In this document: positions 47,701 to 61,000 of the stretch, piece after piece
Numbering within the stretch: position 1 is the stretch's first letter
Layout of the letters: every line of letters starts with the position of its first letter
Source of the DNA: Lasioglossum baleicum
Taxonomy: Eukaryota > Arthropoda > Insecta > Hymenoptera > Halictidae
Assembly (NCBI RefSeq): GCF_051020765.1
Contig: NW_027469085.1
Location: 930,001-994,000 of the forward strand
DNA length: 64,000 nt
Direction of reading: 5' to 3'
Position numbers and translations under genes: made by a program
Notes under the pieces: model-generated
What the model was told of the DNA's origin: nothing
Seen by the model: the letters and a program-made list of their open reading frames with translations, nothing else
The model's database searches: none

Positions 47701-50700
47701 CCAATATTGCACCAAGAGAGAGTGGAACCACGCGCAGGATATCGTTCTGCAACCGTAGCAGAGATGGACCCGTTCGAAGAATACGCGACCATCCACAAAG
47801 TGTCATTTCGATTCGTCGGAGAACGACGTGATAAAGAAAAGTTGGAATTTATTCTGCGAGGCTCTCCGTCTCACTGGTGAGACAGGACCGAAGCCTCCGC
47901 AAAAATATAAACAATTATCGTCCCCCTCCTCAACGGGACGCGGTAAAATTATCAAACGTTGAAGGGCCCGCTGCTGTAAAAAGGTTGGTGAGCACTGCTG
48001 TAAGGCACAAGTGAAAGCTTCTGGATTCGAAGAATTGCAAGCTCTTAATATCATCATAGGTCTTGCAAACCCTGAGAATTAAGCTTTGGAGCCTAATATT
48101 GCACCAAGACATAGTGGAACCTCGCGCAGGATATCGTTCTGCAACCGTAGCAGAAATGGACCCGTTCGAAGAATACGCGGCCATCCACAAAGGGTATTTC
48201 GATTCGTCGGAGAACGACGAGATAAAGAAAAATTGGAATTTATTCTGCGAGGCTCTCCATCTCACTGGTGAGAAAGGGCCGAAGCCTCCGCAAAAAATAA
48301 ACAATTATCGTCCCCCTCCTCCTCCAAAAGGTTGGTGCGCACTCCTGTAAAGCACAAGTGAAAGCTTTTGAATTCGAAGAATTGCAAGCTCTTACTATCA
48401 CCACTGGTCCAGCGAAACGTGACAATTAAGCTGTACAACCCAATATTGCACCAACACAGAGTGGAACCACGCGCAGGATCTCGTTCTGCAACCGTAGCAG
48501 AGATGGGCGCGTTCGAAGAATACGCGATCATCCACGAAGGGTATTTCGATTCGTCGGCTGACGACGTGATAAAGAAAAGTTGGTGTTTGTTCTGCGAGGC
48601 TCCCCGTCCCACTGGCGAGGCGGGGCCGAAGCTTCCGCAAGAATATAAACAATTAACGTCTCGCCCCTCATCGGGGCGCGGTAAAATTATCAAACGTTGA
48701 CCGGTTCGCGACTATAAAAAGTTTGGGGAGCACTGCTGTAAAGCACAAGTGAGAGCTTTTGGATTCGAAGAATTGCAAGCTCTTAGTATCACCATAGGTC
48801 TTGCGAACCCTGAGAATTAAGCTGTGGAGCCCAATATTGCACCAAGAGAGAGTGGAACCACGCGCAGGATATCGTTCTGCAACCGTAGCAGAAATGGACC
48901 CGTTCGAAGAATACGCGGCCATCCACAAAGGGTATTTCGATTCGTCGGAGAACGACGAGATAAAGAAAAATTGGAATTTATTCTGCGAGGCTCCCCATCT
49001 CACTGGTGAGACAGGGCCGAAGCCTCCGCAAAAAATAAACAATTATCGTCCCCCTCCTCCTCCAAAAGGTTGGTGCGCACTCCTGTAAAGCACAAGTGAA
49101 AGCTTTTGAATTCGAAGAATTGCAAGCTCTTACTATCACCACTGGTCCAGCGAAACGTGACAATTAAGCTGTACAACCCAATATTGCACCAACACAGAGT
49201 GGAACCACGCGCAGGATCTCGTTCTGCAACCGTAGCAGAGATGGGCGCGTTCGAAGAATACGCGATCATCCACGAAGGGTATTTCGATTCGTCGGCTGAC
49301 GACGTGATAAAGAATAATTGGAATTTATTCTGCGAGGCTCTCCGTCTCACTGGTGAGACAGGGCCGAAGCCGCCGCAAAAAATAAACAATTATCGTCCCC
49401 CTCCTCCTCCAAAAGGTTGGTGCGCACTGCTGTAAAGCACAAGTGAAAGCTTTTGGATTCGAACAATTGCAACCTCTTATTATCACCACTGGTCCAGCGA
49501 AACGTGACAATTAAGCTGTACAACCCGATATTGCACCTACGCAGAGTGGAACCACGCGCAGGATCTCGTTCTGCAACCGTAGCAGAGATGGGCGCGTTCG
49601 AAGAATACGCGATCATCCACGAAGGGTATTTCGATTCGTCGGTTGACGACGTGATAAAGAAAAGTTGGTATTTGTTCTGCGAGGCTACCCGTCCCACTGG
49701 CGAGGCGGGGCCGAAGCTTCCGCAAGAATATAAACAATTAACGTCTCGCCCCTCATCGGGGCGCGGCAAAATTATCAAACGTTGACCGGTTAGCGACTAT
49801 AAAAAGTTTGGGGAGCACTGCTGTAAAGCACAAGTGAGAGCTTTTGGATGCGAAGAATTGCAAGCTCTTAATATCACCATAGGTCTTGCGAACCCTGAGA
49901 ATTAAGCTGTGGAGCCCAATATTGCTCCAAGACAGAGTGGAACCACGCGCAGGATATCGTCATGCAACCGTAGCAGAAATGGACCCTTTCGAAGAATACG
50001 CGACCATCCACAAAGGGTATTTCGATTCGTCGGAGAACGACGTGATAAAGAAAAATTGGAATTTATTCTGCGAGGCTCTCCGTCTCACTGTTGAGACAGG
50101 GCCGATGCCTCCGCAAAAAATAAACAATTATCGTCCCCCTCCTCCTCCAAAAGGTTGGTGCGCACTGCTGTAAAGCACAAGTGAAAGCTTTTTGATTCGA
50201 AGAATTGCAAGCTCTTATTATCACCACTGGTCCAGCGAAACGTGACAATTAAGCTGTACAACCCAATATTGCACCAAGAGAGAGTGGAACCACGCGCAGG
50301 ATATCGTTCTGCAACCGTAGCAGAGATGGACCCGTTCGAAGAATACGCGACCATCCACAAAGTGTCATTTCGATTCGTCGGAGAACGACGTGATAAAGAA
50401 AAGTTGGAATTTATTCTGCGAGGCTCTCCGTCTCACTGGTGAGACAGGACCGAAGCCTCCGCAAAAATATAAACAATTATCGTCCCCCTCCTCAACGGGA
50501 CGCGGTAAAATTATCAAACGTTGAACGGCCCGCTGCTGTAAAAAGGTTGGTGAGCACTGCTGTAAGGCACAAGTGAAAGCTTCTGGATTCGAAGAATTGC
50601 AAGCTCTTAATATCATCATAGGTCTTGCAAACCCTGAGAATTAAGCTTTGGAGCCCAATATTGCACCAAGACATAGTGGAACCTCGCGCAGGATATCGTT

Positions 50701-53700
50701 CTGCAACCGTAGCAGAAATGGACCCGTTCGAAGAATACGCGGCCATCCACAAAGGGTATTTCGATTCGTCGGAGAACGACGAGATAAAGAAAAATTGGAA
50801 TTTATTCTGCGAGGCTCTCCATCTCACTGGTGAGACAGGGCCGAAGCCTCCGCAAAAAATAAACAATTATCGTCCCCCTCCTCCTCCAAAATGTTGGTGC
50901 GCACTCCTGTAAAGCACAAGTGAAAGCTTTTGAATTCGAAGAATTGCAAGCTCTTACTATCACCACTGGTCCAGCGAAACGTGACAATTAAGCTGTACAA
51001 CCCAATATTGCACCAACACAGAGTGGAACCACGCGCAGGATCTCGTTCTGCAACCGTAGCAGAGATGGGCGCGTTCGAAGAATACGCGATCATCCACGAA
51101 GGGTATTTCGATTCGTCGGCTGACGACGTGATAAAGAAAAGTTGGTATTTGTTCTGCGAGGCTCCCCGTCCCACTGGCGAGGCGGGGCCGAAGCTTCCGC
51201 AAGAATATAAACAATTAACGTCTCGCCCCTCATCGGGGCGCGGTAAAATTATCAAACGTTGACCGGTTAGCGACTATAAAAAGTTTGGGGAGCACTGCTG
51301 TGAAGCACAAGTGAGAGCTTTTGGATTCGAAGAATTGCAAGCTCTTAATATCACCATAGGTCTTGCGAACCCTGAGAATTAAGCTGTGGAGCCCAATATT
51401 GCACCAAGAGAGAGAGTGCAACCACGCGCAGGATATCGTTCTGCAACCGTAGCAGAAATGGACCCATTCGAAGAATACGCGACCATCCACAAAGGGTATT
51501 TCGATTCGTCGGAGAACGACGTGATAAAGAAAAATTGGAATTTATTCTGCGAGGCTCTGCGTCTCACTGGTGAGACAGGGCCGATGCCTCCGCAAAAAAT
51601 AAACAATTATCGTCCCCCTCCTCCTCCAAAAGGTTGGTGCGCACTGCTGTAAAGCACAAGTGAAAGCTTTTTGATTCGAAGAATTGCAAACTCTTATTAT
51701 CACCACTGGTCCAGCGAAACGTGACAATTAAGCTGTACAACCCAATATTGCACCAACGCAGAGTGGAACCACGCGCAGGATCTCGTTCTGCAACTGTAGC
51801 AGAGATGGGCGCGTTCGAAGAATACGCGACCATCCACGAAGGTTATTTCGATTCGTCGGTTGACGACGTGATAAAGAAAAATTGGAATTTATTCTGCGAG
51901 GCTCTCCGTCTCACTGGTGAGACAGGGCCGAAGCCGCCGCAAAAAATAAACAATTATCGTCCCCCTCCTCAACGGGACGCGGTAAAATTATCAAACGTTG
52001 AACGGCCCGCTGCTGTAAAAAGGTTGGTGAGCACTGCTGTAAGGCACAAGTGAAAGCTTTTGGATTCGAAGAATTGCAAGCTCTTAATATCATCATAGGT
52101 CTTGCAAACCCTGAGAATTAAGCTTTGGAGCCCAATATTGCACCAAGACATAGTGGAACCTCGCGCAGGATATCGTTCTGCAACCGTAGCAGAAATGGAC
52201 CCGTTCGAAGAATACGCGGCCATCCACAAAGGGTATTTCGATTCGTCGGAGAACGACGAGATAAAGAAAAATTGGAATTTATTCTGCGAGGCTCTCCATC
52301 TCACTGGTGAGACAGGGCCGAAGCCTCCGCAAAAAATAAACAATTATCGTCCCCCTCCTCCTCCAAAAGGTTGGTGCGCACTCCTGTAAAGCACAAGTGA
52401 AAGCTTTTGAATTCGAAGAATTGCAAGCTCTTACTATCACCACTGGTCCAGCGAAACGTGACAATTAAGCTGTACAACCCAATATTGCACCAACACAGAG
52501 TGGAACCACGCGCAGGATCTCGTTCTGCAACCGTAGCAGAGATGGGCGCGTTCGAAGAATACGCGATCATCCACGAAGGGTATTTCGATTCGTCGGCTGA
52601 CGACGTGATAAAGAAAAGTTGGTATTTGTTCTGCGAGGCTCCCCGTCCCACTGGCGAGGCGGGGCCGAAGCTTCCGCAAGAATATAAACAATTAACGTCT
52701 CGCCCCTATCGGGGCGCGGTAAAATTATCAAACGTTGACCGGTTAGCGACTATAAAAAGTTTGGGGAGCACTGCTGTGAAGCACAAGTGAGAGCTTTTGG
52801 ATTCGAAGAATTGCAAGCTCTTAATATCACCATAGGTCTTGCGAACCCTGAGAATTAAGCTGTGGAGCCCAATATTGCACCAAGACAGAGTGGAACCACG
52901 CGCAGGATATCGTTCTGCAACCGTAGCAGAAATGGACCCATTCGAAGAATACGCGACCATCCACAAAGGGTATTTCGATTCGTCGGAGAACGACGTGATA
53001 AAGAAAAATTGGAATTTATTCTGCGAGGCTCTCCGTCTCACTGGTGAGACAGGGCCGATGCCTCCGCAAAAAATAAACAATTATCGTCCCCCTCCTCCTC
53101 CAAAAGGTTGGTGCGCACTGCTGTAAAGCACAAGTGAAAGCTTTTTGATTCGAAGAATTGCAAGCTCTTATTATCACCACTGGTCCAGCGTAACGTGACA
53201 ATTAAGCTGTACAACCCAATATTGCACCAACGCAGAGTGGAACCACGCGCAGGATCTCGTTCTGCAACTGTAGCAGAGATGGGCGCGTTCGAAGAATACG
53301 CGATCATCCACGAAGGGTATTTCGATTCGTCGGTTGACGACGTGATAAAGAATAATTGGAATTTATTCTGCGAGGCTCTCCGTCTCACTGGTGAGACAGG
53401 GCCGAATTCGCCGCAAAAAATAAACAATTATCGTCCCCCTCCTCCTCCAAAAGGTTGGTGCGCACTGCTGTAAAGCACAAGTGAAAGCTTTTGGATTCGA
53501 AGAATTGCAACCTCTTATTATCACCACTGGTCCAGCGAAACGTGACAATTAAGCTGTACAACCCGATATTGCAACAACGCAGAGTGGAACCACGCGCAGG
53601 ATCTCGTTCTGCAACCGTAGCAGAGATGGGCGCGTTCGAAGAATACGCGATCATCCACGAAGGGTATTTCGATTCGTCGGTTGACGACGTGATAAAGAAA

Positions 53701-54675
53701 TGTTGGTATTTGTTCTGCGAGGCTCCCCGTCCCACTGGCGAGGCGGGGCCGAAGCTTCCGCAAGAATATAAACAATTAACGTCTCGCCCCTCATCGGGGC
53801 GCGGCAAAATTATCAAACGTTGACCGGTCAGCGACTATAAAAAGTTTGGGGAGCACTGCTGTAAAGCACAAGTGAGAGCTTTTGGATGCGAAGAATTGCA
53901 AGCTCTTAATATCACCATAGGTCTTGCGAACCCTGAGAATTAAGCTGTGGAGCCCAATATTGCACCAAGACAGAGTGGAACCACGCGCAGGATATCGTCC
54001 TGCAACCGTAGCAGAAATGGACCCGTTCGAAGAATACGCGACCATCCACAAAGGGTATTTCGATTCGTCGGAGAACGACGTGATAAAGAAAAATTGGAAT
54101 TTATTCTGAGAGGCTCTCCGTCTCACTGTTGAGACAGGGCCGATGCCTCCGCAAAAAATAAACAATTATCGTCCCCCTCCTCCTCCAAAAGGTTGGTGCG
54201 CACTGCTGTAAAGCACAAGTGAAAGCTTTTTGATTCGAAGAATTGCAAGCTCTTATTATCACCACTGGTCCAGCGAAACGTGACAATTAAGCTGTACAAC
54301 CCAATATTGCACCAAGAGAGAGTGGAACCACGCGCAGGATCTCGTTCTGCAACCGTAGCAGAGATGGGCTCGTTCGAAGAATACGCGATCATCCACGAAG
54401 GGTATTTCGATTCGTCGGTTGACGACGTGATAAAGAAAAGTTGGTATTTGTTCTGCGAGGCTCCCCGTCCCACTGGCGAGGCGGGGCCGAAGCTTCCGCA
54501 AGAATATAAACAATTAACGTCTCGCCCCTCATCGGGGCGCGGCAAAATTATCAAAAGTTGACCGGTTAGCGACTATAAAAAGTTTGGGGAGCACTGCTGT
54601 AAAGCACAAGTGAGAGCTTTTGGATGCGAAGAATTGCAAGCTCTTAATATCACCATAGGTCTTGCAAACCCTGAG
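41735..54675 (+). repeat. Monomers 114-148: mixed S/L block rich in L-L runs
   Basis: Starts: 41735 S, 42082 L, 42473 S, 42820 L, 43212 L, 43603 S, 43950 L, 44341 S, 44688 S, 45035 L, 45426 L, 45817 L, 46209 S, 46556 L, 46948 S, 47295 L, 47685 L, 48077 S, 48424 L, 48815 S, 49162 S, 49509 L, 49900 S, 50247 L, 50639 S, 50986 L, 51377 S (349 bp), 51726 L, 52116 S, 52463 L, 52853 S, 53200 S, 53547 L, 53938 S, 54285 L. A segment near 41.7-43.0 kb recurs near 49.1-50.4 kb at an offset of 7,427 bp, sharing GATTCGAACAATTGC and CACCTACGCAG variants. Confidence 0.92.
47295..47684 (+). repeat. Chimeric monomer joining B head to the GAAGAAGGACG subtype
   Basis: A B head with GGTTATTTC switches at about 47,415-47,427 to GTCGAAGAAGGACG, CACTGACGAGG and the shortened L1 hairpin. 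That combination otherwise belongs to units at 39,084, 40,605 and 45,426. It indicates transfer of a partial unit between blocks several kilobases apart. Confidence 0.75.
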
Positions 54676-56096
54676 AATTAAGCTTTGGAGCCCAATATTG
54701 CACCAAGACAGAGTGGAACCTCGCGCAGGATATCGTTCTGCAACCGTAGCAGAAATGGACCCGTTCGAAGAATACGCGGCCATCCACAAAGGGTATTTCG
54801 ATTCGTCGGAGAACGACGTGATAAAGAGAAATTGGAATTTATTCTGCGAGGCTCTCCATCTCACTGGTGAGACAGGGCCGAAGCCTCCGCAAAAATATAA
54901 ACAATTATCGTCCCCCTCCTCAACGGGACGAGGTAAAATTATCAAACGTTGAACGGCCCGCTGCTGTAAAAAGGTTGGTGAACACTGCTGTAAAGCACAA
55001 GTGAAAGCTTTTTGATTCGCAGAATTGCAAGCTCTTATTATCACCACTGGTCCAGCGAAACGTGACAATTAAGCTGTACAACCCAATATTGCACCAACGC
55101 AGAGTGGAACCACGCGCAGGATCTCGTTCTGCAACCGTAGCAGAGATGGGCGCGTTCGAAGAATACGCGATCATCCACGAAGGGTATTTCGATTCGTCGG
55201 TTGACGACGTGATAAAGAAAAGTTGGTATTTGTTCTGCGAGGCTCCCCGTCCCACTGGCGAGGCGGGGCCGAAGCTTCCGCAAGAATATAATCAATTAAC
55301 GTCTCGCCCCTCATCGGGGCGCGGCAAAATTATCAAACGTTGACCGGTTAGCGACTATAAAAAGTTTGGGGAGCACTGCTGTAAAGCACAAGTGAGAGCT
55401 TTTGGATGCGAAGAATTGCAAGCTCTTAATATCACCATAGGTCTTGCGAACCCTGAGAATTAAGCTGTGGAGCCCAATATTGCACCAAGACAGAGTGGAA
55501 CCACGCGCAGGATATCGTCCTGCAACCGTAGCAGAAATGGACCCGTTCGAAGAATAGGCGACCATCCACAAAGGGTATTTCGATTCGTCGGAGAACGACG
55601 TGATAAAGAAAAATTGGAATTTATTCTGAGAGGCTCTCCGTCTCACTGTTGAGACAGGGCCGATGCCTCCGCAAAAAATAAACAATTATCGTCCCCCTCC
55701 TCCTCCAAAAGGTTGGTGCGCACTGCTGTAAAGCACAAGTGAAAGCTTTTGGATTCAAAGGATTGCAACCTCCTATTATCACCACTGGTCCAGCGAAACG
55801 TGACAATTAAGCTGTACAACCCGATATTGCACCAACGCAGAGTGGAACCACGCGCAGGATCTCGTTCTGCAACCGTAGCAGAGATGGGCGCGTTCGAAGA
55901 ATACGCGATCATCCACGAAGGGTATTTCGATTCGTCGGTTGACGACGTGATAAAGAAAAGTTGGTATTTGTTCTGCGAGGCTCCCCGTCCCACTGGCGAG
56001 GCGGGGCCGAAGCTTCCGCAAGAATATAAACAATTAACGTCTCGCGCCTCATCGGGGCGCGGCAAAATTATCAAACGTTGACCGGTTAGCGACTAT
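53600..56096 (+). repeat. About 2.5-kb dispersed duplicate, copy 1 (partner about 61,504-64,000)
   Basis: An offset of 7,904 bp aligns the segments up to the window edge. Shared rare variants are CCGGTCAGCG (53,824/61,728), ATGGGCTCG (54,364/62,268), TCAAAAGTTG (54,551/62,455), GATTCGCAGAATTG (55,015/62,919) and GAATAGGCG (55,553/63,457). The left limit is approximate. Confidence 0.8.
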
Positions 56097-56299
56097 AAAA
56101 AGTTTGGGGAGCACTGCTGTAAAGCACAAGTGAGAGCTTTTGGATGCGAAGAATTGCAAGCTCTTAATATCACCATAGGTCTTGCGAACCCTGAGAATTA
56201 AGCTGTGGAGCCTAATATTGCACCAAGACAGAGTGGAACCACGCGCAGGATATCGTTCTGCAACCGTAGCAGAAATGGACCCGTTCGAAGAATACGCGA
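54780..56299 (+). repeat. 1,520-bp tandem duplication, copy 1 (L-L-L-S)
   Basis: This matches 56,300-57,819 at an offset of 1,520 bp. The left limit is GCGGCC against GCGACC (54,779/56,299). A single difference was noticed: G at 55,761 against A at 57,281 in the link AAAGGATTGC/AAAGAATTGC. Both copies carry a TAG at 55,555-55,557/57,075-57,077 and a TGA at 55,627-55,629/57,147-57,149 in the plus-strand frame. Confidence 0.88.
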
Positions 56300-57819
56300 C
56301 CATCCACAAAGGGTATTTCGATTCGTCGGAGAACGACGTGATAAAGAGAAATTGGAATTTATTCTGCGAGGCTCTCCATCTCACTGGTGAGACAGGGCCG
56401 AAGCCTCCGCAAAAATATAAACAATTATCGTCCCCCTCCTCAACGGGACGAGGTAAAATTATCAAACGTTGAACGGCCCGCTGCTGTAAAAAGGTTGGTG
56501 AACACTGCTGTAAAGCACAAGTGAAAGCTTTTTGATTCGCAGAATTGCAAGCTCTTATTATCACCACTGGTCCAGCGAAACGTGACAATTAAGCTGTACA
56601 ACCCAATATTGCACCAACGCAGAGTGGAACCACGCGCAGGATCTCGTTCTGCAACCGTAGCAGAGATGGGCGCGTTCGAAGAATACGCGATCATCCACGA
56701 AGGGTATTTCGATTCGTCGGTTGACGACGTGATAAAGAAAAGTTGGTATTTGTTCTGCGAGGCTCCCCGTCCCACTGGCGAGGCGGGGCCGAAGCTTCCG
56801 CAAGAATATAATCAATTAACGTCTCGCCCCTCATCGGGGCGCGGCAAAATTATCAAACGTTGACCGGTTAGCGACTATAAAAAGTTTGGGGAGCACTGCT
56901 GTAAAGCACAAGTGAGAGCTTTTGGATGCGAAGAATTGCAAGCTCTTAATATCACCATAGGTCTTGCGAACCCTGAGAATTAAGCTGTGGAGCCCAATAT
57001 TGCACCAAGACAGAGTGGAACCACGCGCAGGATATCGTCCTGCAACCGTAGCAGAAATGGACCCGTTCGAAGAATAGGCGACCATCCACAAAGGGTATTT
57101 CGATTCGTCGGAGAACGACGTGATAAAGAAAAATTGGAATTTATTCTGAGAGGCTCTCCGTCTCACTGTTGAGACAGGGCCGATGCCTCCGCAAAAAATA
57201 AACAATTATCGTCCCCCTCCTCCTCCAAAAGGTTGGTGCGCACTGCTGTAAAGCACAAGTGAAAGCTTTTGGATTCAAAGAATTGCAACCTCCTATTATC
57301 ACCACTGGTCCAGCGAAACGTGACAATTAAGCTGTACAACCCGATATTGCACCAACGCAGAGTGGAACCACGCGCAGGATCTCGTTCTGCAACCGTAGCA
57401 GAGATGGGCGCGTTCGAAGAATACGCGATCATCCACGAAGGGTATTTCGATTCGTCGGTTGACGACGTGATAAAGAAAAGTTGGTATTTGTTCTGCGAGG
57501 CTCCCCGTCCCACTGGCGAGGCGGGGCCGAAGCTTCCGCAAGAATATAAACAATTAACGTCTCGCGCCTCATCGGGGCGCGGCAAAATTATCAAACGTTG
57601 ACCGGTTAGCGACTATAAAAAGTTTGGGGAGCACTGCTGTAAAGCACAAGTGAGAGCTTTTGGATGCGAAGAATTGCAAGCTCTTAATATCACCATAGGT
57701 CTTGCGAACCCTGAGAATTAAGCTGTGGAGCCTAATATTGCACCAAGACAGAGTGGAACCACGCGCAGGATATCGTTCTGCAACCGTAGCAGAAATGGAC
57801 CCGTTCGAAGAATACGCGA
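56300..57819 (+). repeat. 1,520-bp tandem duplication, copy 2
   Basis: Identity with copy 1 runs to 57,867 (against 56,347), where AAAGAGAAA becomes AAAGAAAAA. The crossover lies in 56,300-56,347. The S-length monomer at 57,716 follows instead of a third L-L-L set. Confidence 0.88.
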
Positions 57820-58062
57820 CCATCCACAAAGGGTATTTCGATTCGTCGGAGAACGACGTGATAAAGAAAAATTGGAATTTATTCTGCGAGGCTCTCCGTC
57901 TCACTGTTGAGACAGGGCCGATGCCTCCGCAAAAAATAAACAATTATCGTCCCCCTCCTCCTCCAAAAGGTTCGTGCGCACTGCTGTAAAGCACAAGTGA
58001 AAGCTTTTTGATTCGAAGAATTGCAAGCTCTTATTATCACCACTGGTCCAGCGAAACGTGAC

Positions 58063-61000
58063 AATTAAACTGTACAACCCAATATTGCACCAAGAGAGAG
58101 TGGAACCACGCGCAGGATATCGTTCTGCAACCGTAGCAGAGATGGACCCGTTCGAAGAATACGCGACCATCCACAAAGTGTATTTTGATTCGTCGGAGAA
58201 CGACGTGATAAAGAAAAATTGGAATTTATTCTGCGAGGCTCTCCATCTCACTGGTGAGACAGGGCCGAAGCCTCCGCAAAAATATAAACAATTATCGTCC
58301 CCCTCCTCAACGGGACGCGGTAAAATTATCAAACGTTGAACGGCCCGCTGCTGTAAAAAGGTTGGTGAGCACTGCTGTAAGGCACAAGTGAAAGCTTCTG
58401 GATTCGAAGAATTGCAAGCTCTTAATATCATCATAGGTCTTGCGAACCCTGAGAATTAAGCTGTGGAGCCCAATATTGCACCAAGAGAGAGTGGAACCAT
58501 GCGCAGGATATCGTTCTGCAACCGTAGCAGAGATGGACCCGTTCGAAGAATACGCGACCATCCACAAAGTGTCATTTCGATTCGTCGGAGAACGACGTGA
58601 TAAAGAAAAGTTGGAATTTATTCTGCGAGGCTCTCCGTCTCACTGGTGAGACAGGACCGAAGCCTCCGCAAAAATATAAACAATTATCGTCCCCCTCCTC
58701 AACGGGACGCGGTAAAATTATCAAACGTTGAACGGCCCGCTGCTGTAAAAAGGTTGGTGAGCACTGCTGTAAGGCACAAGTGAAAGCTTCTGGATTCGAA
58801 GAATTGCAAGCTCTTAATATCATCATAGGTCTTGCAAACCCTGAGAATTAAGCTTTGGAGCCCAATATTGCACCAAGACATAGTGGAACCTCGCGCAGGA
58901 TATCGTTCTGCAACCGTAGCAGAAATGGACCCGTTCGAAGAATACGCGGCCATCCACAAAGGGTATTTCGATTCGTCGGAGAACGACGAGATAAAGAAAA
59001 ATTGGAATTTATTCTGCGAGGCTCTCCATCTCACTGGTGAGACAGGGCCGAAGCCTCCGCAAAAAATAAACAATTATCGCCCCCCTCCTCCTCCAAAATG
59101 TTGGTGCGCACTCCTGTAAAGCACAAGTGAAAGCTTTTGAATTCGAAGAATTGCAAGCTCTTACTATCACCACTGGTCCAGCGAAACGTGACAATTAAGC
59201 TGTACAACCCAATATTGCACCAACACAGAGTGGAACCACGCGCAGGATCTCGTTCTGCAACCGTAGCAGAGATGGGCGCGTTCGAAGAATACGCGATCAT
59301 CCACGAAGGGTATTTCGATTCGTCGGCTGACGACGTGATAAAGAAAAGTTGGTATTTGTTCTGCGAGGCTCCCCGTCCCACTGGCGAGGCGGGGCCGAAG
59401 CTTCCGCAAGAATATAAACAATTAACGTCTCGCCCCTCATCGGGGCGCGGTAAAATTATCAAACGTTGACCGGTTAGCGACTATAAAAAGTTTGGGGAGC
59501 ACTGCTGTGAAGCACAAGTGAGAGCTTTTGGATTCGAAGAATTGCAAGCTCTTAATATCACCATAGGTCTTGCGAACCCTGAGAATTAAGCTGTGGAGCC
59601 CAATATTGCACCAAGACAGAGTAGGAACCACGCGCAGGATATCGTTCTGCAACCGTAGCAGAAATGGACCCATTCGAAGAATACGCGACCATCCACAAAG
59701 GGTATTTCGATTCGTCGGAGAACGACGTGATAAAGAAAAATTGGAATTTATTCTGCGAGGCTCTCCGTCTCACTGGTGAGACAGGGCCGATGCCTCCGCA
59801 AAAAATAAACAATTATCGTCCCCCTCCTCAACGGGACGCGGTAAAATTATCAAACGTTGAACGGCCCGCTGCTGTAAAAAGGTTGGTGAGCACTGCTGTA
59901 AGGCACAAGTGAAAGCTTCTGGATTCGAAGAATTGCAAGCTCTTAATATCATCATAGGTCTTGCAAACCCTGAGAATTAAGCTTTGGAGCCCAATATTGC
60001 ACCAAGACATAGTGGAACCTCGCGCAGGATATCGTTCTGCAACCGTAGCAGAAATGGACCCGTTCGAAGAATACGCGGCCATCCACAAAGGGTATTTCGA
60101 TTCGTCGGAGAACGACGAGATAAAGAAAAATTGGAATTTATTCTGCGAGGCTCTCCATCTCACTGGTGAGACAGGGCCGAAGCCTCCGCAAAAAATAAAC
60201 AATTATCGTCCCCCTCCTCCTCCAAAAGGTTGGTGCGCACTCCTGTAAAGCACAAGTGAAAGCTTTTGAATTCGAAGAATTGCAAACTCTTACTATCACC
60301 ACTGGTCCAGCGAAACGTGACAATTAAGCTGTACAACCCAATATTGCACCAACACAGAGTGGAACCACGCGCAGGATCTCGTTCTGCAACCGTAGCAGAG
60401 ATGGGCGCGTTCGAAGAATACGCGATCATCCACGAAGGGTATTTCGATTCGTCGGCTGACGACGTGATAAAGAAAAGTTGGTATTTGTTCTGCGAGGCTC
60501 CCCGTCCCACTGGCGAGGCGGGGCCGAAGCTTCCGCAAGAATATAAACAATTAACGTCTCGCCCCTCATCGGGGCGAGGTAAAATTATCAAACGTTGACC
60601 GGTTAGCGACTATAAAAAGTTTGGGGAGCACTGCTGTGAAGCACAAGTGAGAGCTTTTGGATTCGAAGAATTGCAAGCTCTTAATATCACCATAGGTCTT
60701 GCGAACCCTGAGAATTAAGCTGTGGAGCCCAATATTGCACCAAGACAGAGTGGAACCACGCGCAGGATATCGTTCTGCAACCGTAGCAGAAATGGACCCA
60801 TTCGAAGAATACGCGACCATCCACAAAGGGTATTTCGATTCGTCGGAGAACGACGTGATAAAGAAAAATTGGAATTTATTCTGCGAGGCTCTCCGTCTCA
60901 CTGGTGAGACAGGGCCGATGCCTCCGCAAAAAATAAACAATTATCGTCCCCCTCCTCCTCCAAAAGGTTGGTGCGCACTGCTGTAAAGCACAAGTGAAAG

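Larger units (their letters stand above)
54676..58062 (+). repeat. Monomers 149-157: L-L-L-S tetramers of 1,520 bp
   Basis: Starts: 54676 L, 55067 L, 55458 S, 55805 L, 56196 L, 56587 L, 56978 S, 57325 L, 57716 S. Three long units alternate with one short unit, giving 3 x 391 + 347 = 1,520. Shared rare variants mark the two copies: GATTCGCAGAATTG at 55,015 and 56,535, ATATAATCAATTAACG near 55,287 and 56,807, the nonsense GAATAGGCG near 55,553 and 57,073, and CTCGCGCCTC near 56,042 and 57,562. Confidence 0.93.
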
